DNA from: Chitinophaga niabensis
GTDB taxonomy: Bacteria; Bacteroidota; Bacteroidia; Chitinophagales; Chitinophagaceae
Length of the DNA stretch: 64,000 nt
Direction of reading: 5' to 3'
Assembly: GCF_039545795.1 (NCBI RefSeq)
Contig: NZ_CP154260.1
Coordinates: forward strand, 5,957,001-6,021,000
Below the pieces are notes generated by a model that had not been told where the DNA came from, searched no databases, and was given only the letters and a program-made list of their open reading frames with translations. The translations under genes and the position numbers were made by a program. This document shows, one piece after another, positions 35,073 to 44,533 of the stretch. Every line of letters starts with the position of its first letter. Within the stretch, counting starts at the first letter, position 1.

Positions 35073-36416
35073 TTAAGCAAGCATGCGGGATTTTAGCTCA
35101 AGGTACTTATTCACTACATCCACCGTTAAATGTTCGGGTGTAGTGAGTAAGGACATAATACCATACTGCGCCAGTTCCCTGACGATCTGTTTTTTCTCAT
35201 GTGCAAACTTCTGCGCGATCACCTGGATGTAGATATCCTCTATGGCGGTCGCCCTTTGCTCATTGAGTTTTTTGATCTCCGTGTTCTCAAAGAACACTAC
35301 CAGCAGCAAATGATATTTAGCCAGCTGACGTAAGTAAGGTAACTGGCGTTGCAGGGCCGAAGCGGATTCAAAATTGGTGAAGAGGATCAGTAAGGAACGT
35401 TGTGAAAGCGAAGCCCGCAAATTAACGCCCAGTCGCTCATAATCGCTTTCCGTCCACTGCGTGGTCTGGGCATATAGCTGGTCCAGTATTTTATTGAGTT
35501 GCACTTTTTTATTTCCCGCCGCCAGTATCTCTGTTTGCGAACCGGTAAAAGTGATCAGGCCGGCTTTATCTCCTTTGTGCAATGCCACATTGCTGAACAC
35601 CAGTGTAGAATTGACAGCATAATCCAGCAGGCTCAATCCGTTAAAAGGCATTTTCATATTCCGCCCTTTGTCGATCACACAATACACCTGCTGCGATCTT
35701 TCTTCCGTGAAATTATTCACCATCAGGTTCCCGCGGCGGGCAGTGGCTTTCCAGTTTAAGGTGCGCACATCATCTCCCATCGTGTACTCCTTGATATGAT
35801 CGAACTCTATGCTATGCCCGATCGCACGTTTGCGATGTACACCTATTTCGTTGAGCTTATGTTTGAAAGAGAATAATTCATAATTCCGCAATTGCATATA
35901 AGAAGGATATACCTTCACATTTTGCGGATGGTTAAAAGTAAAACGCCGCCTGAGCAGGCTGAATGGGCTTTTCACAAAAACATGCGTAGCGCCGAACTGG
36001 TATTCTCCTCTTTCCACAGGACGCAGATTATAATTAAACGCCTGTTCCTCTTTACTCCTTAGAAAACCATATCGTACAAAATCGCGTTCCTGGAATTGGA
36101 AGGGCAACTCATCCAGTATTTCCATCCATACCGGGAAATTATAGTTATTGCGGATAAGGATGCTTACTTCATTCTGATCCCCGTTACTGAAACGTTCCGC
36201 CATTTTGCGGTCTGCCCGTAATGCAGGCCCTGCTGCATAAAGCAGCATAAAGTCCAGCAGCACCAATGCCGTTAGTGCCAGCAGTGCAATGATCGCAAAG
36301 GGATAAGCCGCCGGTGCAAAAAAGCTTACCACAAAAAATACCACTACCGCACCCAGCGCCAGATACAACCGGGTGTGAAAGAAAAGCGAATAATAAAATC
36401 TTGCAGGCGCTTCCAT
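35073..36416 (-). CDS. DUF58 protein (MoxR-associated)
   Basis: Two N-terminal membrane helices (about 10-60) and a cytoplasmic region with the DUF58 core GDDVRTLNWKATARRGNLMVNNFTEE, followed by a von Willebrand A-like fold (VYCVIDKGRNMKMP, LITFTG). DUF58 proteins work with MoxR ATPases in envelope or chaperone-like processes; the exact role is not established. It is last in a five-gene operon and one base after the moxR stop. Length 447 aa is normal. Confidence 0.9.
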   Translation of the reverse strand: MEAPARFYYSLFFHTRLYLALGAVVVFFVVSFFAPAAYPFAIIALLALTALVLLDFMLLYAAGPALRADRKMAERFSNGDQNEVSILIRNNYNFPVWMEILDELPFQFQERDFVRYGFLRSKEEQAFNYNLRPVERGEYQFGATHVFVKSPFSLLRRRFTFNHPQNVKVYPSYMQLRNYELFSFKHKLNEIGVHRKRAIGHSIEFDHIKEYTMGDDVRTLNWKATARRGNLMVNNFTEERSQQVYCVIDKGRNMKMPFNGLSLLDYAVNSTLVFSNVALHKGDKAGLITFTGSQTEILAAGNKKVQLNKILDQLYAQTTQWTESDYERLGVNLRASLSQRSLLILFTNFESASALQRQLPYLRQLAKYHLLLVVFFENTEIKKLNEQRATAIEDIYIQVIAQKFAHEKKQIVRELAQYGIMSLLTTPEHLTVDVVNKYLELKSRMLA

Positions 36417-36417
36417 A

Positions 36418-37398
36418 TTAACGTGGTACTGCTACGGCTTTAAGGATCTCTCCAATAATATCATCAGGTGTAATACCTTCCATTTCTCTTTCCGGCGTCA
36501 GCATAATACGATGCCGTAAAATATGTGGTAATACATAAACCACATCATCCGGTGTTACAAAATCACGCCCGTTCATCACGGCAATGGCTTTGGCACAGTT
36601 CATCACGGCAATGGATGCACGTGGAGAAGCGCCCAGGTAAATACTTGGATTATGCCGGGTTTCATTCACCAGCGTGGCAATATATTGCAGCAGCTTTTCA
36701 TCCAGTAATACCTGCCGCACCTGCGTTTGCAGGTCCTGCACCTGTGTGGCCGTGAGCACGCTTTCCACTTTATCCAGTACATGCGCACTTTTTTGCAGGT
36801 TGGCCGCTTTTAATATTTCAACCTCTTCTTGCACCTGCGGGTACTTCACTTCTATCTTAAATAAAAAACGGTCCAGCTGCGCTTCCGGCAAACGGTAAGT
36901 ACCTTCCTGCTCAATCGGGTTTTGCGTGGCGATCACCATAAAAGGCTGATTGAGGAAATGTGGAACCCCATCATTGGTGATCTGGCGTTCTTCCATTACT
37001 TCAAACAAAGCCGCCTGCGTTTTTGCCGGTGCCCGGTTGATCTCATCTATCAAAATGATATTGCCGAAGATGGGGCCTTTCTTGTATTCAAACTCTTTGC
37101 TTTGCGGATTGAAGATAGAGGTACCCAACACATCCGCCGGCATGAGATCGGGCGTGAACTGGATACGGGAGAATTTAGCATCTATGGTGCTGGCGAGTAA
37201 TTTGGCCGCCAGGGTTTTTGCCACACCGGGTACCCCTTCAATGAGGATGTGCCCGTTTGCAAGCAATCCCGCAACAAGCAGATCTATCATCTGCTGCTGC
37301 CCTATGATCACTTTTGCCATCTCTGCTTTTACCGCTGCAATGGCTGTATGTACAGCAGAAAGGTCTGTGCGCGGCTCAAAAGTGTTTACTTCTTCCAT
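36418..37398 (-). CDS. MoxR-family AAA+ ATPase
   Basis: Walker A EGVPGVAKT (54-62), Walker B IILIDEINRAP (near 113) and sensor/arginine motifs are intact; length 326 aa is typical. MoxR AAA+ proteins act as chaperones for maturation of vWA-domain complexes. Its start ATG overlaps the stop of the DUF4350 gene by one base (TAATG), so translation is probably coupled. Membership in the DUF4129/DUF4350/DUF58 operon supports an envelope-assembly role. Confidence 0.95.
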   Translation of the reverse strand: MEEVNTFEPRTDLSAVHTAIAAVKAEMAKVIIGQQQMIDLLVAGLLANGHILIEGVPGVAKTLAAKLLASTIDAKFSRIQFTPDLMPADVLGTSIFNPQSKEFEYKKGPIFGNIILIDEINRAPAKTQAALFEVMEERQITNDGVPHFLNQPFMVIATQNPIEQEGTYRLPEAQLDRFLFKIEVKYPQVQEEVEILKAANLQKSAHVLDKVESVLTATQVQDLQTQVRQVLLDEKLLQYIATLVNETRHNPSIYLGASPRASIAVMNCAKAIAVMNGRDFVTPDDVVYVLPHILRHRIMLTPEREMEGITPDDIIGEILKAVAVPR

Positions 37399-38627
37399 TA
37401 GTTCGTTTTTAAATAGAATTGATAGATGCTATTATAGAAATGTTGTAATTCGTTATCTGAAACACTGCCTGCCAACCGCAATTCATGCACCTGCCTGAAC
37501 ATCTCCGCTACTGCTTCGTGCGGATGCCCTGATTTACGGGATAACAACAGCACAAATTCATCATTTAACTGGCTCGTGTTCAGGTAATAATGGTTCCGGA
37601 TATATTCCAGCAGATGCTGGATCATTTTACGGGCAAGATTACTGTTGTCGTGATGAAGGTAATACAAGCGCCCCAGTGTTTCTGCAAATTCCAGCGAGGT
37701 ATTGGTCAGTGCCGGTTTTGGAGGAATAAGCCGTTGCCGGCGTTTACCCTCAAACAATACATACAGCAGGAGTAACAACACCGCCAGCCACAAAGCCCAT
37801 TTAAGGGCGGGATGCCGCATTAATACCTGCCAGTTGGAGAAATCTCCTTGCTGCCGGTAGCGCAGGTTTTTGTAATATTCATCCCAGTAAACATTCTGTG
37901 GATATTGTGGCAGGTAGGCCATCTGGTTCTCCAGCGCCTTGATGTTCTTTTTTTCCAGCAGGAAATTATTGGTCCAGGTCATAGGGTTCAACAGCACAAA
38001 CAAATGCCCGTTACCTGCATTGATGCGGAAGAAATTAGGTGCATGCTGCGCATTGGTACCCAGTATGGTTGTAATAGCCGTATCCGTTTTATCCAGGGCA
38101 TCCAGCATGGAGATGCCTCTTGAGGAGAAAAAAGTATCCGGCGCAAATCCCGGGTTTACGAAGGACTGCTTAGCAATGTCGTAAGGTAATTTAAGTGTGG
38201 TGTCTGCTGTGGTAGTAAAGTTAAATGCCGCCTCCAGCAATGAGTCCGTTTTCTCCACCACCATAAACAACCTGTTGCCTGCACTCACATAACTGTACAT
38301 GGCATTCACATCTTCCTGTGTGGCAAAGAGCCGGCCTGCAACAATGATATATACATCGTTGGATGCTTCCTGGAAGTGTGTGTTCTTACTGTAGGTATGC
38401 GCAAATGATTTGGTGATGGTTTTCGGCTTATTATTATCGAAGAAATTTTCCAATAGCTTATAAGGCACATAACTGCCAAAGGGCTTTTTATCCCGGCTGC
38501 TATACGTGATATGCTCCCGTGAAAACCTGTTATCCTCCACCGTTACGTTGCTGATCCCTGCCAGTGCCAGCAGGAAAATAACACCGAGTGTAAGGATAGA
38601 GATGGTTATGATGATGGCTGCTCTCAC
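37398..38627 (-). CDS. DUF4350 domain membrane protein
   Basis: One N-terminal membrane helix (MRAAIIITISILTLGVIFLLALAG), a large extracytoplasmic domain (GSYVPYKLLENFF, then a region with VYIIVAGRLFATQEDVNAMYSYV, GIFT-like), a second helix near 290 (WALWLAVLLLLLYVLFEG) and a cytoplasmic C-terminal helical part. This is the standard DUF4350 arrangement in MoxR operons. The function is unknown. It ends 6 bases after the DUF4129 gene and overlaps moxR by one base. Confidence 0.85.
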   Translation of the reverse strand: MRAAIIITISILTLGVIFLLALAGISNVTVEDNRFSREHITYSSRDKKPFGSYVPYKLLENFFDNNKPKTITKSFAHTYSKNTHFQEASNDVYIIVAGRLFATQEDVNAMYSYVSAGNRLFMVVEKTDSLLEAAFNFTTTADTTLKLPYDIAKQSFVNPGFAPDTFFSSRGISMLDALDKTDTAITTILGTNAQHAPNFFRINAGNGHLFVLLNPMTWTNNFLLEKKNIKALENQMAYLPQYPQNVYWDEYYKNLRYRQQGDFSNWQVLMRHPALKWALWLAVLLLLLYVLFEGKRRQRLIPPKPALTNTSLEFAETLGRLYYLHHDNSNLARKMIQHLLEYIRNHYYLNTSQLNDEFVLLLSRKSGHPHEAVAEMFRQVHELRLAGSVSDNELQHFYNSIYQFYLKTN

Positions 38628-38633
38628 GGATTT

Positions 38634-39413
38634 TTATCTTAAAGATGTTTTAAACGCTGAAAATTGTTCTTCCAGTTGTGCAAACTGCCCGTTATTCAGC
38701 GGCTGCTGCCCATACCATACATATTCATAATGCAGGGTAAGCTTAGCAAAGGGTTTATACCAGGCGGTGCTGGCAAGTTCACGGAGATAATCCATATTTG
38801 TTTTATCCTTGCCCGGCTCAATCAATTGCTTTGCTTCCAGTAATTGCAGTGAATGCAGGTAACGCATCCTCACAGCTTCCCGCCAATCACCTGCGGCAAT
38901 TGCTGCGCGGGCCAATGCATCATAGTTTTGCGGGCCTTCCGTTGAGTGTGTACCTTCTTCTTCCTTTTCCTCATGGGAACGACGGAAGAACCGGATATCG
39001 TTTTTACGGATGAATAAAAGGATGCATGCCAGTAATAGTATTCCCAGTAAAATATATAACAGCGTGCGGAAAAATTCCCTGTGCTCACGCACCCAGGCTC
39101 CCGTATTCTGCCACCAGCTATCCTTTTTGATAGACGCCTGCTCATATTGCAGCGCTTTCATATTGCGCAGTTCTTCTATTTTATCTTTGGGTAATTCCTG
39201 CCTGGAAAGTCTTCCTTCTGCGGCCTCATTCCATTCCCCCGGTTTTTGATCGTCCCACAGGGAATGGGGCAGTTTTTTCTCCCGCAGTTTGTCTTCCAGT
39301 GTAGCTTCTACTGATGCCGTATCTATTGTTGAGATAACCGTAGTATCTGCTTCCTGTGCCTTCACGCCAGTGCAAAATGCGAGGAGCAACCATATGTACA
39401 AGAGCCTCCTCAT
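38634..39413 (-). CDS. DUF4129 domain protein
   Basis: Start placed at 39413, which gives a signal sequence (MRRLLYIWLLLAFCTGVKAQ) and an ATGA overlap with the stop of the upstream SpoIIM-like gene, implying coupled translation. A helix near residue 130 (EFFRTLLYILLGILLLACILLFI) precedes the C-terminal DUF4129 region (DYLRELASTAWYKPFAKLTLHYEYVWYGQQPL), which is characteristic of the MoxR cluster. The function is not known. Confidence 0.85.
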   Translation of the reverse strand: MRRLLYIWLLLAFCTGVKAQEADTTVISTIDTASVEATLEDKLREKKLPHSLWDDQKPGEWNEAAEGRLSRQELPKDKIEELRNMKALQYEQASIKKDSWWQNTGAWVREHREFFRTLLYILLGILLLACILLFIRKNDIRFFRRSHEEKEEEGTHSTEGPQNYDALARAAIAAGDWREAVRMRYLHSLQLLEAKQLIEPGKDKTNMDYLRELASTAWYKPFAKLTLHYEYVWYGQQPLNNGQFAQLEEQFSAFKTSLR

Positions 39414-40396
39414 AATGGCATTGGTTTGATCAGTTTCCCTTCCGTGTTCAGGCGGTACCCCTGCTTCTGCACCCTGATAGGATAAATAATAAAATACCAC
39501 ACAATGAAAGCCAGTGAAAGTGCCAGTATGCTGATACTGATAGCAACAGGCATGGAAGTATGGCGTGTAATGAAACTTTCCAGGAAAGCCGCTACCATGA
39601 ATATAGGGATCAGCGCTACGATGATCTTCAGTCCTTCTTTTGCCCCTCTTTTAAGAGAATCCTTCCGGGTATGCGTTCCGGGGAAAAGGATGCTATTGCC
39701 GAGTATCATGCCTGCCGTTCCGGCAATGATGATGGAAGAGATCTCCAGTGTGCCGTGTACCCATATTACCAATACAGAAGCCCAACCCAGGCCTTTTGAA
39801 AAGAAGAAGTACTGGAAGGAGCCCAGCATGATCCCATTTTGCAGCAATACCCACAGGGTTCCTGCAGAAAGGGCCACCCCGAAAACAAAGCAGAACATGC
39901 TCACCTTAATATTATTAAAAGCAATCCGCAGCCACATATACCCGGGATTCTGATCTTTATATACACCAAAGGGATCACCATTGGCAATGTTCTGTTCCGT
40001 CATATTTACATAATCATCTCCCAGCACCCCTCTTACAAAAGTTTCGTCATGGGCCGCAGAAAAGGCCCCGATAATACATATCAACAGGAAATAACAGAAA
40101 GTGAACAGGAAAAGGCGGTGGTGTTTGCGGATCAGCAGCGGCAACTGGTAGTAAAAGAAATTGGAGAACCGGTTCTTTTCCCCCTGGTGGCTGCTGTAAA
40201 TACGTTGAAATATGCCCCCGGCCAGGCCATTAATGTAATGGGTAACCTTACTATGGCTATAAAATGTTTTGGCGTAGGCCAGGTCGTCCAGCAATCCGGT
40301 AAAGCGTTCTGCCATCTCATCGGGGTCTTCCGTGGGTTCCTCCTGGATCTTTTTCCAGCGGTGCAGGTTCCTTTTAATAAATGAAGATTCTCTCAT
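39410..40396 (-). CDS. Stage II sporulation protein M-like membrane protein
   Basis: Five to six membrane helices with the motifs FSAAHDETFVRGVLGDDY (periplasmic), GVALSAGTLWVLLQNG and GTLEISSIIIAGTAGMILG typical of the SpoIIM/DUF95 family. The organism is not a spore former; in Bacteroidota this family is a fixed companion of RDD, MoxR and DUF58 genes. It is first in the minus-strand operon and divergent from the RDD gene 56 bases away, so both probably share a control region. Its precise role is unknown. Confidence 0.88.
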   Translation of the reverse strand: MRESSFIKRNLHRWKKIQEEPTEDPDEMAERFTGLLDDLAYAKTFYSHSKVTHYINGLAGGIFQRIYSSHQGEKNRFSNFFYYQLPLLIRKHHRLFLFTFCYFLLICIIGAFSAAHDETFVRGVLGDDYVNMTEQNIANGDPFGVYKDQNPGYMWLRIAFNNIKVSMFCFVFGVALSAGTLWVLLQNGIMLGSFQYFFFSKGLGWASVLVIWVHGTLEISSIIIAGTAGMILGNSILFPGTHTRKDSLKRGAKEGLKIIVALIPIFMVAAFLESFITRHTSMPVAISISILALSLAFIVWYFIIYPIRVQKQGYRLNTEGKLIKPMPL

Positions 40397-40452
40397 GCGA
40401 TACCGGAGATAAAAATACTTAAGTGGAAATATAATAAATTTTAAATTTGTTT

Positions 40453-41241
40453 ATGCCTATTATCAAAATACCCACCGCATTTAACATTGACCTTGAGTTC
40501 GAGGGAGCTGATCTTGGCCGGCGGTTGGTAGCTTATTTGATTGACCTGCTGATCCGGATAGCCTATATGGTACTGGTAGGAATGCTTATTAGCAGGAATG
40601 TGAGCAACTCAAATACAGAGGATGTGCTGATATTCATATTCATGATCATCCCTGTTTCCCTGTATTACCTGATCTCGGAGATCCTCATGAAAGGGCAAAG
40701 CCTGGGCAAACGGGCCATGGACATCAAAGTGGTAAGCCTGATAGGAAATACCCCCTCCCTGAGCCAGATCCTTTTGCGCTGGATGTTCCGGCTGGTGGAA
40801 TCTCCCATATTCACCCTGGCCATCATTCTCACTATGGCGGAAGAATCTTCTGCATTTAGCATCCTTATCTCCCTGGCAATTGCCATTATCCCTGTAATTA
40901 TTGTTTTCCGTTCAGAATACAATCAGCGGCTGGGAGATATTGCCGCAGGCACCATCATGGTCCGTACCCGCCAGCGCCATACCATACAGGATACCATTTT
41001 CCGGGAAATTGACCAGGTGGATTATGTGCCCCAGTTTTCTCAGATCCTGCGCCTGTCTGACAAAGACCTCAGCAAGATCAAAAGCGTGCTGGATAGCTCC
41101 ATGCGCAATAACGACTGGGCCATGGCAACCCGGATGTCTGAAAAGATCAAACAGGTACTGCATATTGAAACGGATATGGAACCCGCTACTTTCCTGGAAA
41201 CCCTGCTGAATGACTATAATTATCTTGTAACAAGAAAGTAA
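40453..41241 (+). CDS. RDD family membrane protein
   Basis: I take ATG 40453 rather than a TTG six bases before. The RDD domain (GRRLVAYLIDLLIRIAYMVLVG, FRSEYNQRLGDIAAGTIMV) spans residues 20-175 with about five helices, and a soluble helical C-terminus of 85 residues follows. RDD proteins are transporter-like but mostly uncharacterised. Divergent position from the SpoIIM-like gene matches the conserved MoxR neighbourhood, which supports a common function. Length 262 aa is within range. Confidence 0.88.
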   Translation: MPIIKIPTAFNIDLEFEGADLGRRLVAYLIDLLIRIAYMVLVGMLISRNVSNSNTEDVLIFIFMIIPVSLYYLISEILMKGQSLGKRAMDIKVVSLIGNTPSLSQILLRWMFRLVESPIFTLAIILTMAEESSAFSILISLAIAIIPVIIVFRSEYNQRLGDIAAGTIMVRTRQRHTIQDTIFREIDQVDYVPQFSQILRLSDKDLSKIKSVLDSSMRNNDWAMATRMSEKIKQVLHIETDMEPATFLETLLNDYNYLVTRK

Positions 41242-41290
41242 AATATTTTTGTCTTTACCCAACCTTTCTCCTCCAGCCAGGCGTCTGTAT

Positions 41291-41884
41291 ATGTTAAGAC
41301 TTTTGGATCAGAGAAGAAGAAATAGCTTTAAACCGGATGATCAGGCAGATCAACCCACGGCCCTTACAACGCTTATTGAAGGTTGTAAAAGGGGAGACCG
41401 CCTGTGCCAGGAAAAATTATATGCACTTTTCTTTGATCAGATGTTAGCTGTTATCCATCGCTCCTTTAGCGATCAGGATGCGGCTATCAGTATTTTAAAT
41501 AATGGTTTTCTGCGTGCTTTTAAAAAAATTGATCAATATAAAGGCAGCGGAAGTTTTGAAGGATGGTTGCGCAGGATCATCACACATGCTATTGCAGACT
41601 ATTACCGGGATCATGAAGCAGAACTAAACATCCGGAAAGCTGAAATAGCGGACAATCTGCCGGAGCTACATACAAAAGATCCAATGGCCTACAAAGATCT
41701 GTTGCAGGTATTACAGCATTTGCCGCCTGCTACCAGGCTGGTGATCAACTTGTTTATTGTCGAGGGTTACGCACACAAAGAAATTTCGGAAATGCTGGGC
41801 ATTAGTACCGGCACTTCCAAATGGCATGTTTCGGAGGGAAAAAGAATATTGAAAAACCTTTTAAACATTCAATTCACCGAATGA
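41291..41884 (+). CDS. RNA polymerase sigma-70 factor, ECF type
   Basis: ATG 41291 is preferred; the frame runs further upstream without a better start. Region 2 is seen in LCQEKLYALFFDQMLAVIHRSF and AFKKIDQYKGSGSFEGWLRRIITHAIADYYRDH, and region 4 in LPPATRLVINLFIVEGYAHKEISEMLGISTGTSKWHVSEGKRIL. Its stop codon overlaps the ATG of the next gene (ATGA), so the two are translated together; the next protein is therefore a good candidate for its controller. The target genes are not evident. Confidence 0.9.
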   Translation: MLRLLDQRRRNSFKPDDQADQPTALTTLIEGCKRGDRLCQEKLYALFFDQMLAVIHRSFSDQDAAISILNNGFLRAFKKIDQYKGSGSFEGWLRRIITHAIADYYRDHEAELNIRKAEIADNLPELHTKDPMAYKDLLQVLQHLPPATRLVINLFIVEGYAHKEISEMLGISTGTSKWHVSEGKRILKNLLNIQFTE

Positions 41885-43431
41885 GCAAACGCAATCAAAA
41901 TATAGAAGACTGGTTGCGGCAGGCTGCAGCACAAGATCCGGAAGTTTCTTCGGATCAACTGAAACAGCAGGCATGGGGGCAATTGAGCAATATGCTGGAT
42001 GGGGGAGAAATATTACCTCCTCCGCCAGGTTCGTTTGTTTCCCGCTGGTGGATGATCATTATAGAAGCACTGATACTCCTGGGGTGTTTTACCTATGTGG
42101 TTGTTACCGGGGAAAAACAACATACGCCTCTGTTTGCAAAAGAGGAGCATATTATTTCCTTAAATGAAAAAGGATCTTTCTTTATAAAAGAACAATATTC
42201 ATCAGACAGGGATACAGCGCTATCTGGGAAGGAACATTATGTTCCGCTATTTGTAAAAGAGCTTGATGTTTTCTCGTCAGAGAAAGAACAAGATGTTTCC
42301 CCATTTTTAAAAGAACATACCCTTTCCCCATTTGCAAAAGGTCAGTCATCAGATGCCATTTCTTTTTCTGCAGAAAAGAAACATCCATTATATTCAGAAA
42401 CAACTTCTTCCGCTTCTCACTTCAAAAAAGAATCGCTGTCATTTCAACCAACTTCCAAACATAAAACCGCAGATGTTACTAAAGGCAACAAGCCCAAGTC
42501 GGCATCAAAAACATCCTCTTCCTCCGCCAACAGAAGACAAACTAATAATCACAGACCATCTACCGGTGCCGTTTACTGGAACACAGATCCATTAGAAAAA
42601 TCCCCTTCCGGCACGGAACAAAAACGCCTCCTATATGCAGGGGCCGGCAGTAAGCAAACACCGGAAGCCATACATCCATTAACCACCAGGCAGTTATTCG
42701 TACCTGTAAAGGACTCCGGAGTACAAAACAAACCGGTTCCAAAAACACCACGTCCCAATCGGGAACGAAGAGAACACGCTCCGTATAGTTTAAAAATAGC
42801 CGCCATCCTTCCAATAGCAGATGCATATGGCGCATCAGCCAGTATAGAATATACCTTCCAATGGAGAAAGGAATGGCGCATACGACCTTACATCGGCGCA
42901 GAACATCTCACAGGATTCAACAGGGTCTACGATCATGAGGCCTATACCGGAGCATCATCAGGGCTCGGTGGATATCCAGGAGATCCGTCAAATCAGATGG
43001 GGTTTAACAAAAAAGACAGTGTGTTCACCCATTTCATTTTAAATGGTCTAACATATGGAAAAGCTGGTGTGCAGGTAGCTTATGTTTTCTCCAAATGGGA
43101 AATAGCTGCAGGCGTCGAATACAGGTATGTACTGAATGCATTAGGTAAGGACACCTCTTTTAGAGTAAACATTATCGGCGCTCCCAGCTCCATAGAACTT
43201 CAACCCGTTCTCTTTAACAGAAAACAAACAACCGGCACAGGAAATGTTCGGTTGCATCTGGGACTTGACTATGCAATAAACCCCCGCCTGCAAATAGGCG
43301 CCATTTATTATATGCAGTTAAACAAGCAAAGATTAGACTCATCTTACAGGGCACCGCATCCTAAACTGCCTGATCAGACATCTTTTCAGATACACCTCCG
43401 CTACCAATTTAGGCATAAACCACCCCGTTAA
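41881..43431 (+). CDS. Single-helix protein with beta-barrel-like C-terminus, sigma-linked
   Basis: Starts at ATG 41881, overlapping the sigma gene. The short N-terminus (residues 1-50, IEDWLRQAAAQDPEVSSDQLKQQAW) is helical like anti-sigma domains; a membrane helix follows (WWMIIIEALILLGCFTYVVV). Residues 85-210 are low complexity with repeats of (S/T)PF-x-KE-type text, then a Lys/Ser/Thr/Pro stretch. From about 325 on the sequence resembles outer-membrane beta-barrel strands (YSLKIAAILPIADAYGASASIEYTF to FQIHLRYQF, ending in an aromatic-rich strand). I infer an anti-sigma-like protein reaching from cytoplasm toward the outer membrane. The 3' end overlaps convergent nagA by 23 bases. Confidence 0.7.
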   Translation: MSKRNQNIEDWLRQAAAQDPEVSSDQLKQQAWGQLSNMLDGGEILPPPPGSFVSRWWMIIIEALILLGCFTYVVVTGEKQHTPLFAKEEHIISLNEKGSFFIKEQYSSDRDTALSGKEHYVPLFVKELDVFSSEKEQDVSPFLKEHTLSPFAKGQSSDAISFSAEKKHPLYSETTSSASHFKKESLSFQPTSKHKTADVTKGNKPKSASKTSSSSANRRQTNNHRPSTGAVYWNTDPLEKSPSGTEQKRLLYAGAGSKQTPEAIHPLTTRQLFVPVKDSGVQNKPVPKTPRPNRERREHAPYSLKIAAILPIADAYGASASIEYTFQWRKEWRIRPYIGAEHLTGFNRVYDHEAYTGASSGLGGYPGDPSNQMGFNKKDSVFTHFILNGLTYGKAGVQVAYVFSKWEIAAGVEYRYVLNALGKDTSFRVNIIGAPSSIELQPVLFNRKQTTGTGNVRLHLGLDYAINPRLQIGAIYYMQLNKQRLDSSYRAPHPKLPDQTSFQIHLRYQFRHKPPR

Positions 43432-44512
43432 TATAAACATGCTGTGGTTCAAACGCTTCATTGAATATCGTGAGATCAGCTTTTTGCCCGATGGTGATCT
43501 CTCCCCGCTGCGGTACGCCAAAAAGCCGGGCCGGGTAAGTAGAAGCCATCCGTACCGCTTCATCTAACGGAATGCCTGCGTACTTTACACAGTTATGAAT
43601 ACCTTGTAAGAGGGTAATAGCAGAACCGGATAAAGTACCATCCGGCAGCGTGAACCGATCTTTCTGACGCACGTGAGGATATGCACCTGTACTGGCTTCC
43701 ACAGCATCTGTGATCAGGAATAAACGATCTCCCATCACCTTTTTACTAATAGATAAAGCAGGATAAGAAACATGGATACCATCCGGAATAATACTGGCAT
43801 AAGCTGTATCCGCCTGGTAAGCCGCACCTGGCAAACCTGTGTCCCTGTGATGAAAAGGACTCATGGCATTAAAAAGATGCGTGGTAGTTTGAATACCGTT
43901 CCTGTAACCTGCCGTTCCTTCTGCATAAGTGGCATTACTATGCCCTGCAGAAATGATCACCCCGTTATCTAATAACAATTGGATGATCTCCGGATCACAT
44001 CTTTCCGGTGCCAGTGTGATCATCTTTATAACCCCTTTGGCTCTTTTCAGTAAAGCTTCTACTTCTTTGCGTTCCGGCCTTTTGATGTATTGTTCAATAT
44101 GCGCACCTTTCTTTAGAGGATTGATATAGGGCCCCTCCAGGTGGAGACCTAATACAGCAGGATGCGGATTATCCCGCACTACATCTATCGCTTTTTCAAA
44201 TAATGCGATACTGTTGGTAGCCAGGGTAATGAGAAATCCGGTGGTACCAGTCCTCACCAAACCTGTTGCCATAGCAGTTAAAGCAGCAAAGGAGGGATCA
44301 TCTGAAAACAGATGACCTCCTCCTCCGTATATCTGCAGATCTAGCAGGCCTGGTACAATGTAGTGGCCTTCATGGTTGATGACGCGGGCTTCCGTTGATA
44401 TGCTGACTGGATCAATCCAACCTTTAATAGTTCCATCCTCCAGTAATAGTGCTTTGTCTTTGATGATTTCCTTCCCGGTAAAAAAAGTACCGTTGGTCAA
44501 CACTGTCAGCAT
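43409..44512 (-). CDS. nagA: N-acetylglucosamine-6-phosphate deacetylase
   Basis: Cytoplasmic amidohydrolase converting GlcNAc-6-phosphate to glucosamine-6-phosphate and acetate. Motifs: HLEGPYINPLKKGAH (metal ligand Glu), GHSNATYAEG (His), TTHLFNAMSPFHHRDTGLPG, and catalytic Asp in LITDAVEAS. Length 367 aa is normal. It follows susD by 21 bases and so belongs to the PUL operon, pointing to amino-sugar polymers such as chitin-derived or peptidoglycan-derived material as the substrate class. The 3' end overlaps the convergent gene by 23 bases. Confidence 0.95.
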   Translation of the reverse strand: MLTVLTNGTFFTGKEIIKDKALLLEDGTIKGWIDPVSISTEARVINHEGHYIVPGLLDLQIYGGGGHLFSDDPSFAALTAMATGLVRTGTTGFLITLATNSIALFEKAIDVVRDNPHPAVLGLHLEGPYINPLKKGAHIEQYIKRPERKEVEALLKRAKGVIKMITLAPERCDPEIIQLLLDNGVIISAGHSNATYAEGTAGYRNGIQTTTHLFNAMSPFHHRDTGLPGAAYQADTAYASIIPDGIHVSYPALSISKKVMGDRLFLITDAVEASTGAYPHVRQKDRFTLPDGTLSGSAITLLQGIHNCVKYAGIPLDEAVRMASTYPARLFGVPQRGEITIGQKADLTIFNEAFEPQHVYINGVVYA

Positions 44513-44533
44513 ACGTTATATTTTTAAGGGAAG

